Source: UBA4615 sp044368415
Lineage (GTDB): Bacteria > Pseudomonadota > Gammaproteobacteria > Burkholderiales > Burkholderiaceae_E
NCBI GenBank assembly: GCA_044368415.1
Contig: JBIPLJ010000003.1
Location: forward strand, 62,001-126,000
Direction of reading: 5' to 3'
DNA: 64,000 bases
The notes below the pieces were generated by a model that was not told where the DNA came from, did no database searches, and saw only the letters and a list, made by a program, of their open reading frames with translations. The position numbers and the translations under genes were made by a program. Positions 24,947-33,472 of this stretch are shown here, in pieces (the first letter of the stretch is position 1; the number at the start of each line of letters is the position of its first letter).

Positions 24947-25981
24947 TCAGTTGAGGACAGCCTTGCCCGAGGCGTCCTTGATGTCCTTCCAGGAGCCCTC
25001 GACCGCCTTCACGACGGCCGGCGGCAGCGGAACGTAATCCAACTCGGTCGCGAGCTTCTGGCCGTTGTTCAGCGCCCAGCGGAAGAACTTGAGCGCATCG
25101 GCAGACCGTGCACCATCGGTGGCGGCGCGGTGCATCAGGATGAACGACGCCGAGGTGATCGGCCATGCGTCCGGACCCGCCTGATTGTTCAGGTTCGCAC
25201 CGAACCCCGGGGCGCTGTTCCAGTCGGCTTTTGCGGCCGCGGCGGCGAAGGTCAGGTCGTCGGCCTTCACCGGCTTGCCATCGCGATTGATGAGCGTGGC
25301 GTAGCTCATCTTGTTTTGCTTGGCGTAGGCGTACTCGACGTAGCCGATGGCGCCCGCGATCTTGCTCACGTTTGCGGCGACGCCCGCGTTGCCGCGGCCG
25401 CCGATGCCCGCCGACCAGTTAACCGTCTTGCCTTCGCCGGGCGAAGCCTTGAAGGCCGGCGACACGCCGGCGAGGTAATCAGTGAAGACCGCCGTCGTGC
25501 CCGACGAATCGGAGCGGTACACCAGCGTGATTGCGGTCGACGGCAGCTTGGCGGTCGGATTGAGCTTGGCGATCGCCGGATCGTTCCAGGCCTTGATCTC
25601 GCCACGGAAAATGTCAGCAAGCACCGGGCCGGTGAGCGTCAGCTCGTTGGCGGCGATGCCGGGCAGGTTAAAGACCGTCACGACGCCGCCGATGACCGCC
25701 GGGAACTGGAGCAGGCCGTTCTTCGCCAGATCATCGCCCGACATCGGGTCGTCGGAGGCGCCGAAATCGACAGTTTTTGCAGTGATCTGCTTGACGCCGC
25801 CGCCGGAGCCGATCGCCTGGTAATTGAGCTGGACGCCGGTGGCGGTCTTGTAGGCCTCGGCCCACTTCGCGTAGATCGGGGCGGGGAAGGTTGCACCCGC
25901 ACCGGTGATGTTCTGGGCCTGGGCAGAGAGGGCGGCGATCGCGATCGCGGCGCCGAACGCCAGTCGTGTCGTCAGCTTCAT
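24947..25981 (-). CDS. pstS: PstS, periplasmic phosphate-binding protein
   Basis: A 344-residue protein with a signal peptide cleaved after about residue 22 (ALSAQA|Q). Phosphate-binding loops are clear: GAGATFPAPIYAKW, GSGGGVKQI, FGASDDPMS and YRSDSSGTTAVF. It delivers phosphate to PstCAB. It heads the operon directly behind a Pho box on the same strand. Confidence 0.97.
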   Translation of the reverse strand: MKLTTRLAFGAAIAIAALSAQAQNITGAGATFPAPIYAKWAEAYKTATGVQLNYQAIGSGGGVKQITAKTVDFGASDDPMSGDDLAKNGLLQFPAVIGGVVTVFNLPGIAANELTLTGPVLADIFRGEIKAWNDPAIAKLNPTAKLPSTAITLVYRSDSSGTTAVFTDYLAGVSPAFKASPGEGKTVNWSAGIGGRGNAGVAANVSKIAGAIGYVEYAYAKQNKMSYATLINRDGKPVKADDLTFAAAAAKADWNSAPGFGANLNNQAGPDAWPITSASFILMHRAATDGARSADALKFFRWALNNGQKLATELDYVPLPPAVVKAVEGSWKDIKDASGKAVLN

Positions 25982-26040
25982 AGGTTTGTCCTGTCGAGGT
26001 GTAAGGGGGCTGCTGGAAGCCGACCCGGAGGCTACGGACC

Positions 26041-26062
26041 ACCCATGACAGGACTGTGACAG
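26041..26062 (-). promoter_or_regulatory. Pho box upstream of pstS
   Basis: On the minus strand two half-sites CTGTCACAGTC and CTGTCATGGGT lie in direct repeat with 11-bp spacing, a near-perfect PhoB site. It ends 59 bp before the pstS ATG. A weak -10-like GTAGCCT follows about 10 bp later. Confidence 0.88.
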
Positions 26063-26175
26063 CCGCGCTGCAGCACGGCTTTCACCGAAGTATCCAAGAC
26101 AAGACCTCGTTTCAAAAGACTCCTTGCCGACAGCGTGCGCTCACATTCTTACCCCTGGCCGTGCTGGAGACCCGC

Positions 26176-26694
26176 TCAGCGCATCCCCTCGCCCCTCGCC
26201 CATGCATCCAGCCGATCACGCGTCGGCGTGCCCCCGCCGAAGGTCACCGCACCGTCCGCGCCGATCAGCGCGACCCATGGCGTCACGCCGCGCCAGGACG
26301 GGTCGACCGCATGGCGGAGCGCCGCCTCCTGCTGCCCCCGGAAAACGAACAGGCGGTCGGCACGGGCGAGGTGGGCCTCGCGCGGGCGACGGCCGAGCGA
26401 CTCGCCGTCCAGCACCACCGCCACCAATGGCGCGCCGGGGCGACGCGTACGGATCTCGGTTCCCAGCCCCTCGAGGACATCGGGACAGGTGGCGCAGTAG
26501 CTCGTGGTGAAGACGACGACCGAGGGCCGCGGCAGCGTCGACTTCAGTCGGCTCCAGACCTCGGCGTCGAAGGGCTCCACCCGCGGCGCCGCGGACGGTG
26601 CCGACGGCACGCCTGCCGCGAGCATGACGGCGGCGAGAACCAGGGCGGCGCCCCTGCGGCTGCGGCGGATGGCAGGCTCAGTCGATCGGGACAA
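26176..26694 (-). CDS. Secreted thioredoxin-fold protein with CxxC
   Basis: A 172-residue protein. A basic N-terminus and hydrophobic core (ALVLAAVMLAAGVPSAPSAA) form a signal peptide. The mature part has VVVFTTSYCATCPDVLEGLG, a thioredoxin-type CxxC (Cys-Ala-Thr-Cys), and a cis-Pro-type TPWVALIGADG. I place the start at a TTG (26694) because GGAG lies 9 bp upstream; it overlaps the preceding gene by 17 bp. A shorter start at the ATG of MLAAG would damage the signal peptide. Probably a periplasmic thiol oxidoreductase or metal-site chaperone for the cluster it ends. Confidence 0.72.
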   Translation of the reverse strand: MSRSTEPAIRRSRRGAALVLAAVMLAAGVPSAPSAAPRVEPFDAEVWSRLKSTLPRPSVVVFTTSYCATCPDVLEGLGTEIRTRRPGAPLVAVVLDGESLGRRPREAHLARADRLFVFRGQQEAALRHAVDPSWRGVTPWVALIGADGAVTFGGGTPTRDRLDAWARGEGMR

Positions 26695-27925
26695 CGCGGA
26701 TCTCCGGGTCGGTGCGCCAGACGACGACCACGCGGTCGTTGCGCCGCGCGAGGCGGGGGTGATCGTTCGGCGCGGGACTGCGGCCGAGTTCGCGCAGCGC
26801 AAAACGTGCGCCACCGTCTTCCGAGACCCAGGCGCGCAGGTGTGTTGTGGTGCCGTCGAAGCTGCGCCAGGCGACGACGACGCGACGGCCGGCGGCGGCA
26901 ACGTCGGCATGCTCGGCGGCGGCGTCGGGCAGAGTGATCGACTCGCCCGCCGGTACACCATCGGCGCCGAGACGCCCGTAGCGCACCGCTGCCACGCCGT
27001 CGCGTTCGCCGAACCACACCGCGTGGTAGCCGCCGCCCTCGGCCGGCGCGAGGCCCGGGCCATGGTGCGGGCAGGCGTCGATCGCCCAGCGGTCCCGACT
27101 CGCGCGCACGACCGCGGGCGTCGGCGCCGCGGCGTCGCCGACCGACGCGAACGCATGGTCACGCTCGCTGCCCTCAAAGACGTGCCGCCAGAGCGCGACC
27201 AGCCCGCCGTCGGGCGCGGGCGCGAGCGCGATGCGGCAGCACTCGCAGCTGTGGTCGGCGAGGCGCAGGTCGGGCGAGAAGCTGCGCCCGCCGTCCTCGG
27301 AGACGACGCGCCAGATCGCCGCACCCCGCCAGTCGGCCTTAGCGCGCCCCGCGGCGGCGGCCGCCGCGCGCGCCAGCTCGGCATCACGCTTGTCGACCCA
27401 TAGCACGTGCAAGCGACCGCGCGCGTCGAAGGCGATCGACTCGAAGCGGTGTGTGATCTGTTGCCGGTCGCGATGCACGGTGAAGGGCGCGCCGAAGCTG
27501 CGGCCGCCGTCCTCGGAGCGGCTCATCCGGATCTCGCCGGTGTAGGGCTTCGCAAGCGGCCGCGTCCAGGCCAGGACCACCGTGCGGCCGTCCGCCGCGA
27601 ACGCGAGCTTGGGGCGCTGCTCGCCGTCCGCGGCGGCTTGCTCAGCGCCGAGCGGCGGCAGCGTGCGCGGCCCCCAGCTTCGGCCATCGTCGCCGCTCGA
27701 CTGCACAAAGAGGCGCCGACGCGCGTCAAGGCCGGCGACCCAGAGCCGGCCATCGGGCGCGAAGGCCGCTGAGACCGCGAGCGCCGGGCGCGCAGTGCCT
27801 GCGCCGGCGCCACGCCCGTGGCCCTCGTGGCCCTCGTGGGCGGAGGCGGCAGTCGCGGCGGTCACGAAAGCGACGGCCAGGGCTGCTGAGCGCAGCAGCG
27901 CGAGCAGAAAGGAGCGATTCACCAT
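26678..27925 (-). CDS. Secreted BNR/sialidase-like beta-propeller with His- and Cys-rich motifs
   Basis: A 415-residue protein. Signal peptide cleaved after about SASA, then a His-rich start HEGHEGHGRG. Several Asp-box-like repeats (SSGDDGRSWGP, SEDGGRSFGAPF, SEDGGRSFSPDL, SEDGGARF) show a sialidase-fold propeller. The catalytic Arg triad and Tyr/Glu pair of true sialidases are not evident, whereas a conspicuous HSCECCRIA and ACPHHGPG suggest metal or disulfide binding. The ATG overlaps the stop of the TonB-receptor gene, so expression is coupled. Exact role unknown; context suggests an envelope metal-handling protein rather than a glycosidase. Confidence 0.72.
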   Translation of the reverse strand: MVNRSFLLALLRSAALAVAFVTAATAASAHEGHEGHGRGAGAGTARPALAVSAAFAPDGRLWVAGLDARRRLFVQSSGDDGRSWGPRTLPPLGAEQAAADGEQRPKLAFAADGRTVVLAWTRPLAKPYTGEIRMSRSEDGGRSFGAPFTVHRDRQQITHRFESIAFDARGRLHVLWVDKRDAELARAAAAAAGRAKADWRGAAIWRVVSEDGGRSFSPDLRLADHSCECCRIALAPAPDGGLVALWRHVFEGSERDHAFASVGDAAAPTPAVVRASRDRWAIDACPHHGPGLAPAEGGGYHAVWFGERDGVAAVRYGRLGADGVPAGESITLPDAAAEHADVAAAGRRVVVAWRSFDGTTTHLRAWVSEDGGARFALRELGRSPAPNDHPRLARRNDRVVVVWRTDPEIRVVPID

Positions 27926-30117
27926 CGGATGTCGATGCCCGCATAGAAGGACCGGGGCAGCCCCGGCGAATAGACCGCCGTCGACGAAGAGACCGACGCG
28001 CTGTCGGCCCACCGGGCATCGGCGAGATTGAGCGCACGTCCGTAGAGCGCGATGCGACGGGTCAGCGGCCACTCGGCGCGCAGGTTCCACAGCGAGTGCC
28101 CGTCGTAGCGCCCGAAGGCGGCTGAGTTGCCCGCCTCGAGCCAATACGCACCGACCTTCGTCCACTCGAGCTCGACGAAGCCGCGCTCGACCGGCTGCCA
28201 GCCCAGCCGCAGGTTGCCGAGCACACGCGGCGCCGACTCCATCTCTTTGCCGCTGAAGTCCGCGGTCGCGGTGACCCAGTCGACGTAGCGGTGCACCGCG
28301 TACGACAGCGCGCCGTCGATCCGCCAGCCCGGCACGAACGCCCAGCCCAACCCGGCCTCCACACCCTGGTGCCGCGTGCGCCCGGCATTCACCGTGCTCG
28401 TCAGGTTCGTGACGAGATCGCGTTGCGACACCAGGTCGTCGCGCTTGTCGAGCCGGTAGCCCACCAGCTCCCAGGCGAAGCTGCCGTCGCGCCCGCGCAG
28501 GCCGATCTCGAGCTGATCGGCCTCGATCGGACGCAGCCGCGACGACTGCGCCGCGAGCTGCGTGGCGGTCGCGGCGCTGTTGGCGACCGCGGGCCTGAAG
28601 AGCTGCGATTCCGAAGGCGCCCGGAAGCCGTTCGAGTAGCCGATCCAGCCCGAGGTGCGTGCATCGAACGCCCAGGTCGCGCCGAGCTTCGGGCTCAAGT
28701 GCGAGTACGAGACGGAGGTGTCGGCGACCTGCCCGTACCAGGCGCCGCTCGCCGCGTCGCGCACGGCCGCCTGCTCGATCCGGTTGTCGAGCCGGTAGCC
28801 CAGCCGGTCCCAGCGCAGCCCGGCGCTCACGCGCAGCCGCGCGATCGGCGAGACCTCGCCGTGCAGGTAGGGCGAGACCTGGCTGAAGGTCACGCCGTAG
28901 TCGTAGACCCGCGAGCCGAGCGTGTAGGCCGAGTACAGGCGCGACGCCCCGCTGCCCGATACGGTGGGTAGCACCCGGTCCTCGCGGCGCTCGCCGGGGC
29001 TCGCCTCGAGATCGATGCCGGCGATCAGCCGCGGCGCCCAGGGCCCGGTCCAATCCTGCCGCCACTTGGCGGCCACCCCGATCGAGCGGCTGGCGGTGCG
29101 CGCGAGGGTCGGGTCCGACGGCAGGTTGAACGAGGCGAGCAGGTCCATCGCGTTGTCGCGCAGGTACGGCGTGATTGTCAGCAGCCCGCCCGACCCGAGC
29201 TCGTGGTCGATGCTTGTCGACAGGCGCAACGCCTCCACCGCCCGGAAGGCGATCGGGCGGTAGTTGGTCGTCGGCCGGCTCTGGTAGTCGGCCAGCGGCA
29301 GCGGCGAGTTGGCGCCGGTCTGCTGGTCGACCCGCGAGAACGCGAACACCGTCTTGGCGACCGTCGAGTCGCCCAGGCCGGCATCCCAGCGCAGCGAGCC
29401 GGAGCGTCGGTCGTAGCCGGTCGCATCGCGCCAGCCGTCGGCGTGGGTGATGTTGAGGTCGCCGCGCAGGGCGCCCCAGCCGCGCGAGCCCGAGTCGCCG
29501 CCGGCGAGCAGCCGGAACCAGCCGTCGCTGCCGAGCTCGGCGCGCGCGTCGGCACCAGCCCTCGAGGCAGGTGCGCGGGTCAGCACGTTGACGATGCCGC
29601 CGATCGCGTCGGAGCCATATAGCGCGCTCCCCGGGCCGCGCACGACCTCGACGCCGCCGGCCTGTGGCAGGTTGGTCTCATACAGCGCGTTGTGGTTGAA
29701 GAAGCCGGTCGGGCGGATCGGGATCCCGTCCTCGAGGTACAGGTAGACCGGCGCTGTGGTGAATGGCTGGCGGATGGCGGTGGTGTGGCCCTCGCCGTTG
29801 GTGACCGCGACCGCAACGCCGGGCACCTGCCCGAGCAACTGCGACGGATGGGCGGGCCCGGTACGGCGGATCGACTCGCCCGGGATCACGCCGACGGCGG
29901 CGGGCGTGCGCGACAGCGACGCGGCCTCGCGGGTGCCGGTGACGGTAACGTCGGCGAGGCCGCCAGCAGGGGATGCGCTCCCGGAAGGCGTGCCCACCGC
30001 AGGCAGATCGGGGACTGCCGCGGGGGCGGCGGGGGCGAGCTGCGCGCGTGCGACGGGCAGGCTCGAGCACAGCAGCGTGATCGCGACGGCGAGCGGCTGC
30101 CGGAACACTCCGGACAT
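27919..30117 (-). CDS. TonB-dependent outer membrane receptor
   Basis: A 732-residue protein. Signal peptide ends about ...PVARA|Q. The plug domain has DVTVTGTREA (TonB-box-like), PGVAVAVTNGEGH, DGIPIRPTGFFNHN, GGVEVVRGPGSALYGSDAIGG. The beta barrel follows, with SYSHLSPKLGATWAF and a last strand YAGIDIRW ending in Trp. The start at 30117 was chosen since it gives the signal peptide and has GGAG 8 bp upstream. Substrate is not shown by the sequence; DUF2946 and Cys/His-rich partners point to copper or another metal rather than a siderophore, but this is inference. Confidence 0.88.
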   Translation of the reverse strand: MSGVFRQPLAVAITLLCSSLPVARAQLAPAAPAAVPDLPAVGTPSGSASPAGGLADVTVTGTREAASLSRTPAAVGVIPGESIRRTGPAHPSQLLGQVPGVAVAVTNGEGHTTAIRQPFTTAPVYLYLEDGIPIRPTGFFNHNALYETNLPQAGGVEVVRGPGSALYGSDAIGGIVNVLTRAPASRAGADARAELGSDGWFRLLAGGDSGSRGWGALRGDLNITHADGWRDATGYDRRSGSLRWDAGLGDSTVAKTVFAFSRVDQQTGANSPLPLADYQSRPTTNYRPIAFRAVEALRLSTSIDHELGSGGLLTITPYLRDNAMDLLASFNLPSDPTLARTASRSIGVAAKWRQDWTGPWAPRLIAGIDLEASPGERREDRVLPTVSGSGASRLYSAYTLGSRVYDYGVTFSQVSPYLHGEVSPIARLRVSAGLRWDRLGYRLDNRIEQAAVRDAASGAWYGQVADTSVSYSHLSPKLGATWAFDARTSGWIGYSNGFRAPSESQLFRPAVANSAATATQLAAQSSRLRPIEADQLEIGLRGRDGSFAWELVGYRLDKRDDLVSQRDLVTNLTSTVNAGRTRHQGVEAGLGWAFVPGWRIDGALSYAVHRYVDWVTATADFSGKEMESAPRVLGNLRLGWQPVERGFVELEWTKVGAYWLEAGNSAAFGRYDGHSLWNLRAEWPLTRRIALYGRALNLADARWADSASVSSSTAVYSPGLPRSFYAGIDIRW

Positions 30118-30207
30118 GACGGGACTCCAGGGCGGCGGCCCGCGCGATGCGGGCGCGGGCGGGGATTCGACGGTCGCCACGCCCGACGAGGGGCGGCGAG
30201 GGCTGAA

Positions 30208-30585
30208 TCAGCCGAGGAGCGGCGGGGCGCGGGGCGGCGAGACCCGCCAGCGGGCGGCGGTCTCGCGGGCGGGCGGGAGCGTGTCGAGCGTCGCGCGCGC
30301 CGCCGGCACCGCCGGCACACGCAGCACCGGCTCGAGAGCGGGCGGCGGTGCCCCCGCAGAGGCATTCAGCACACACAGCGGGCAGTGACCCGACGCCGAC
30401 GGGTCGGCCGGCGCATCGGGCGGGGCCGGACGCGACGAGCCGTCAGCGAGGCACAGGTCGTGCAGGCCCGGCAGGCCCGCCGCCGCCGCGCGGGTCGTCG
30501 CCGCCCACGGCGCGAGCGTCGCGACGAGGAGCGCGACGACGAGCAGCCAGGCGATGCGTCGATGGGGCGTGCGGTTCGGAACCAT
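30208..30585 (-). CDS. DUF2946-like small envelope protein
   Basis: A 125-residue protein with an N-terminal hydrophobic segment (IAWLLVVALLVATLAPWAA), a Leu-Cys pair (HDLCLADG) and the motif SGHCPLCVL typical of DUF2946 proteins, then a Pro/Ala-rich tail. DUF2946 members are often found beside copper-linked TonB receptors; their biochemical role is not established. It is the first gene of the minus-strand cluster and lies 90 bp upstream of the receptor gene. Confidence 0.72.
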   Translation of the reverse strand: MVPNRTPHRRIAWLLVVALLVATLAPWAATTRAAAAGLPGLHDLCLADGSSRPAPPDAPADPSASGHCPLCVLNASAGAPPPALEPVLRVPAVPAARATLDTLPPARETAARWRVSPPRAPPLLG

Positions 30586-30805
30586 GGAGCGATGGGGCCC
30601 GGTGTATCCGGACGGGGCCCGGATCGGCGATGCAACTCGAGTATCGCGCGGCTGAGCGGCTCGGGAAGCAGTGTACCGCCGGGCCCGCCGCGCCGGCCGA
30701 CGGCCGGCACGTTCCGTTGCAAGGCGATCGCAGCCCCGCGGGTATCATCCGCCCCGCGTCCGCGCCCGCGCCACGCCCCCGCCACGAACCACCCTCCACC
30801 CGACC

Positions 30806-31888
30806 GTGTCCGCCCCAGAACCGACGCTGCGCCTGTCGGACTTCGACTACGCGCTCCCGCCCGAGCTGATCGCCCAGCATCCACCCGTGGTCCGCACCGC
30901 GTCGCGCATGCTGCGTGTGCGGCCGGGCGAGGGCAAGGGCGCGCCGCAGCTCGAGGACCTCGGCGTCGTCGACCTTCCGACGCTGCTCGATCCGGGCGAC
31001 CTGCTGGTGTTCAACGACACCCGCGTGGTCCGCGCCCGGCTGTTCGGGCACAAGGCGAGCGGCGGGCGCATCGAGCTTCTGGTCGAGCGGATCGACGGCG
31101 AGCACGAGGCGGTCGCGATGGTCCGTGCGAGCAAGCCGCCGCAGCCGGGCGGACGCCTCGAGCTCGACGGCGGCGCCACCGCGACGGTCCGATCGCGCGA
31201 CGGCGCGTTCTACCGCCTCGTCTTCGACGAGCCGGTGCTCGGGCTGCTCGAGCGTGCAGGCTCGCTGCCGCTGCCGCCCTACATCGGCCACGCACCCAAC
31301 GCAGAGGACGAGAACCGCTACCAGACGGTCTACGCCAAGCACCCGGGCGCGGTGGCCGCACCGACCGCCGGCCTGCACTTCGACGACACGCTCTTCGCCG
31401 CGCTCGAGGCGCGCGGCGTGGCCCGGGCCTTTGTCACGCTGCACGTCGGCGCGGGCACCTTCCTGCCAGTGCGCGACGACGACCCGGCGCGGCATGTGAT
31501 GCATTCCGAGCGCTACCACGTGCCCGAGGCGACGGTCGCCGCGATCGACGCGGCCCGCGCGCGCGGCGCCCGGGTGGTCGCGGTCGGCACGACCTCGATG
31601 CGCACACTCGAGTCGGCGGCCGGGCCCGACGCTCGGATCGCGGCCGGCTGGGGCGAGACCGCCCTCTTCATCCGGCCCGGCTTCGCGTTTTGTGTCGTCG
31701 ACGCCCTGCTCACCAACTTCCACCTGCCGAAGTCGACGCTGATGATGCTGGTGTCGGCCTTCGCAGGCACCGATGCGATCCGCGCGGCCTACGCACACGC
31801 CGTCGCACGGCGCTACCGATTCTTCAGCTACGGCGACGCCATGCTCCTGGAACCCGACCACCACGACCGACCGGAACGGCCCCGATGA
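30806..31888 (+). CDS. queA: S-adenosylmethionine:tRNA ribosyltransferase-isomerase
   Basis: A 360-residue QueA with LSDFDYALPPELIAQ at the N-terminus, VFNDTRVVRARL, PLPPYIGHAPN, TAGLHFDDTLFA and LHVGAGTFLPV. It converts preQ1 in tRNA to epoxyqueuosine using the ribosyl part of SAM. The start is a GTG at 30806. Its stop overlaps the tgt start (ATGA). Confidence 0.96.
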   Translation: MSAPEPTLRLSDFDYALPPELIAQHPPVVRTASRMLRVRPGEGKGAPQLEDLGVVDLPTLLDPGDLLVFNDTRVVRARLFGHKASGGRIELLVERIDGEHEAVAMVRASKPPQPGGRLELDGGATATVRSRDGAFYRLVFDEPVLGLLERAGSLPLPPYIGHAPNAEDENRYQTVYAKHPGAVAAPTAGLHFDDTLFAALEARGVARAFVTLHVGAGTFLPVRDDDPARHVMHSERYHVPEATVAAIDAARARGARVVAVGTTSMRTLESAAGPDARIAAGWGETALFIRPGFAFCVVDALLTNFHLPKSTLMMLVSAFAGTDAIRAAYAHAVARRYRFFSYGDAMLLEPDHHDRPERPR

Positions 31889-33012
31889 AGTTCGACCTCC
31901 TGGGCACCGACGGACGCGCGCGGCGCGGTGCGCTCACACTCGCCCACGGCACCGTGCAGACACCGATCTTCATGCCCGTGGGCACCTACGGGGCGGTCAA
32001 GACCATGGCCCCGCGCGAGCTCGACGAGGTCGGCGCGCAGATCATCCTGGGCAACACCTTCCACCTGTGGCTGCGCCCGGGTACCGAGGTGTTCGACACG
32101 CTCGGCGGCCTGCACGGCTTTAACGGCTGGACCAAGCCCATCCTCACCGACTCCGGCGGCTTTCAGGTCTGGAGCCTGGGGAAGATGCGCACGATCTCCG
32201 AGGAGGGCGCGCGCTTCGCCTCGCCCATCAACGGCGACCGGCTGATGCTCACGCCCGAGACGTCGATGCGCATCCAGCGCTCGCTGAACTCCGACGTCGT
32301 GATGATCTTCGACGAATGTACGCCGTACGAGATCGACGGGCGCCCGGCCACGATCGACGAGGCCGCCGCGTCGATGCGGCTGTCGCTGCGCTGGGCGCGC
32401 CGCTCGCGCGACGCCTTCGACCAGCAGGAGAACCCGAACGCGCTGTTCGGCATCGTGCAGGGCGGGATGTTCGAGTCGCTGCGCGACGAGTCCCTCGCCG
32501 GGCTGGTCGACATCGGCTTTCATGGTTACGCGATCGGGGGACTGTCGGTCGGCGAGCCCAAGGAAGACATGATGCGAGTGCTCGACCACATCGGCGCCCG
32601 CCTGCCGGCTGGTGCGCCACGCTACCTGATGGGCGTGGGCACGCCCGAGGACCTGGTCGCCGGCGTGTCGATGGGCGTCGACATGTTCGACTGCGTGATG
32701 CCGACCCGCAACGCGCGCAACGGGTGGCTGTTCACCCGCTATGGCGACGTCAAGATCCGCAACGCCAAGCACCGCGCGGACCCCCGCCCGGTCGATGCGA
32801 GCTGCGCCTGCCACACCTGCCGGACCTTCTCGCGCGCCTACCTGCACCACCTGAACCGCGTCGACGAGATCCTCGGCGCGCACCTGTCGACGATCCACAA
32901 CCTGCACTACTACCTCGACCTGATGCGCGGCATGCGCGAGGCGATCGAGGCGCGTCGCTTCGACGCCTGGCGCGCGGCCTTCGCGGCCGATCGCGCCCGA
33001 GGCCCCGACTGA
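31885..33012 (+). CDS. tgt: Queuine/preQ1 tRNA-guanine transglycosylase
   Basis: A 375-residue enzyme with the catalytic nucleophile Asp in GVDMFDCVMPTRNARNG, the base-binding TDSGGFQVWSL and the C-terminal zinc site CACHTCRTFSRAYLHHL. It exchanges guanine-34 for preQ1 in tRNA Asp, Asn, His and Tyr. It is translationally coupled to queA and followed by yajC-secD-secF, a common proteobacterial order. Confidence 0.97.
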   Translation: MKFDLLGTDGRARRGALTLAHGTVQTPIFMPVGTYGAVKTMAPRELDEVGAQIILGNTFHLWLRPGTEVFDTLGGLHGFNGWTKPILTDSGGFQVWSLGKMRTISEEGARFASPINGDRLMLTPETSMRIQRSLNSDVVMIFDECTPYEIDGRPATIDEAAASMRLSLRWARRSRDAFDQQENPNALFGIVQGGMFESLRDESLAGLVDIGFHGYAIGGLSVGEPKEDMMRVLDHIGARLPAGAPRYLMGVGTPEDLVAGVSMGVDMFDCVMPTRNARNGWLFTRYGDVKIRNAKHRADPRPVDASCACHTCRTFSRAYLHHLNRVDEILGAHLSTIHNLHYYLDLMRGMREAIEARRFDAWRAAFAADRARGPD

Positions 33013-33018
33013 TACAAT
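33013..33018 (+). promoter_or_regulatory. Possible -10 box (TACAAT) for yajC-secDF
   Basis: GATACAATCGCGGG begins immediately after the tgt stop, 43 bp before the yajC GTG. An AAGGA ribosome site is at about 33047. No clear -35. Confidence 0.45.
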
Positions 33019-33060
33019 CGCGGGCTGAGCATAACCCCCGACAAAACAAGGATATAGACC

Positions 33061-33393
33061 GTGTTCATCTCGAATGCCTGGGCCCAGACGGCCGGTGGCG
33101 CTGAACAGCAGCTGCTCGGCTTCCTGCCGATCATCCTGATGTTCGTCGTGCTCTATTTCCTGATGATCCGTCCGCAGATGAAGCGCGCGAAGGAGCATAA
33201 GCAGATGCTCGAGGCGCTCTCCAAGGGCGACGAGGTAGTGACCGCCGGCGGCATCGTCGGCAAGGTCGCCAAGGTCGGCGACGGCTACGTCACGATCGAG
33301 GTCGGCACGCGCGGCGACCAGGCGATCGAGATGCAGATGCAGAAGTCGGCGATCCAGACCCTCCTGCCCAAGGGCACGATCAAGGCGATCTGA
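33061..33393 (+). CDS. yajC: YajC, accessory subunit of the Sec translocon
   Basis: A 110-residue protein with one membrane segment (about 18-40, LPIILMFVVLYFLMIRPQ) ending in the characteristic RPQMKRAKEHKQM, then GDEVVTAGGIVGKV. It binds SecDF-YidC at the inner membrane. GTG start with AAGGAT upstream. Confidence 0.96.
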   Translation: MFISNAWAQTAGGAEQQLLGFLPIILMFVVLYFLMIRPQMKRAKEHKQMLEALSKGDEVVTAGGIVGKVAKVGDGYVTIEVGTRGDQAIEMQMQKSAIQTLLPKGTIKAI

Positions 33394-33472
33394 GCCGGCC
33401 CGCGCGCCGCACCCGCGAGCCCGTGCTACCCAGCCCGCCCCGCAGCCAACCTGTCCGAGTGAAGGCCCGAGC

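Noticed and set aside
26678..27925. A true sialidase for host glycans
   Set aside because: Asp boxes are present, but I could not find the catalytic Arg triad or Tyr/Glu pair, and no sialic-acid catabolism genes are nearby.
27919..27950. TonB receptor ending in Trp as a sign of truncation
   Set aside because: Aromatic residues other than Phe are tolerated at the last barrel position, and the next gene overlaps normally.
26678..29065. A 795-residue minus-strand frame ending in the propeller protein
   Set aside because: The upstream half is a shadow of the TonB receptor; the signal peptide shows that the protein starts at 27925.
30717..30748. TTGCAA / TATCAT as a promoter for queA
   Set aside because: The 20-bp spacer is too long for a confident sigma-70 promoter.
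29692..33012. An open frame of more than 1,100 codons on the plus strand ending in Tgt
   Set aside because: Only the last 375 codons resemble a protein (Tgt). The rest is antisense to the TonB receptor and overlaps queA; long open frames are expected at this GC content.
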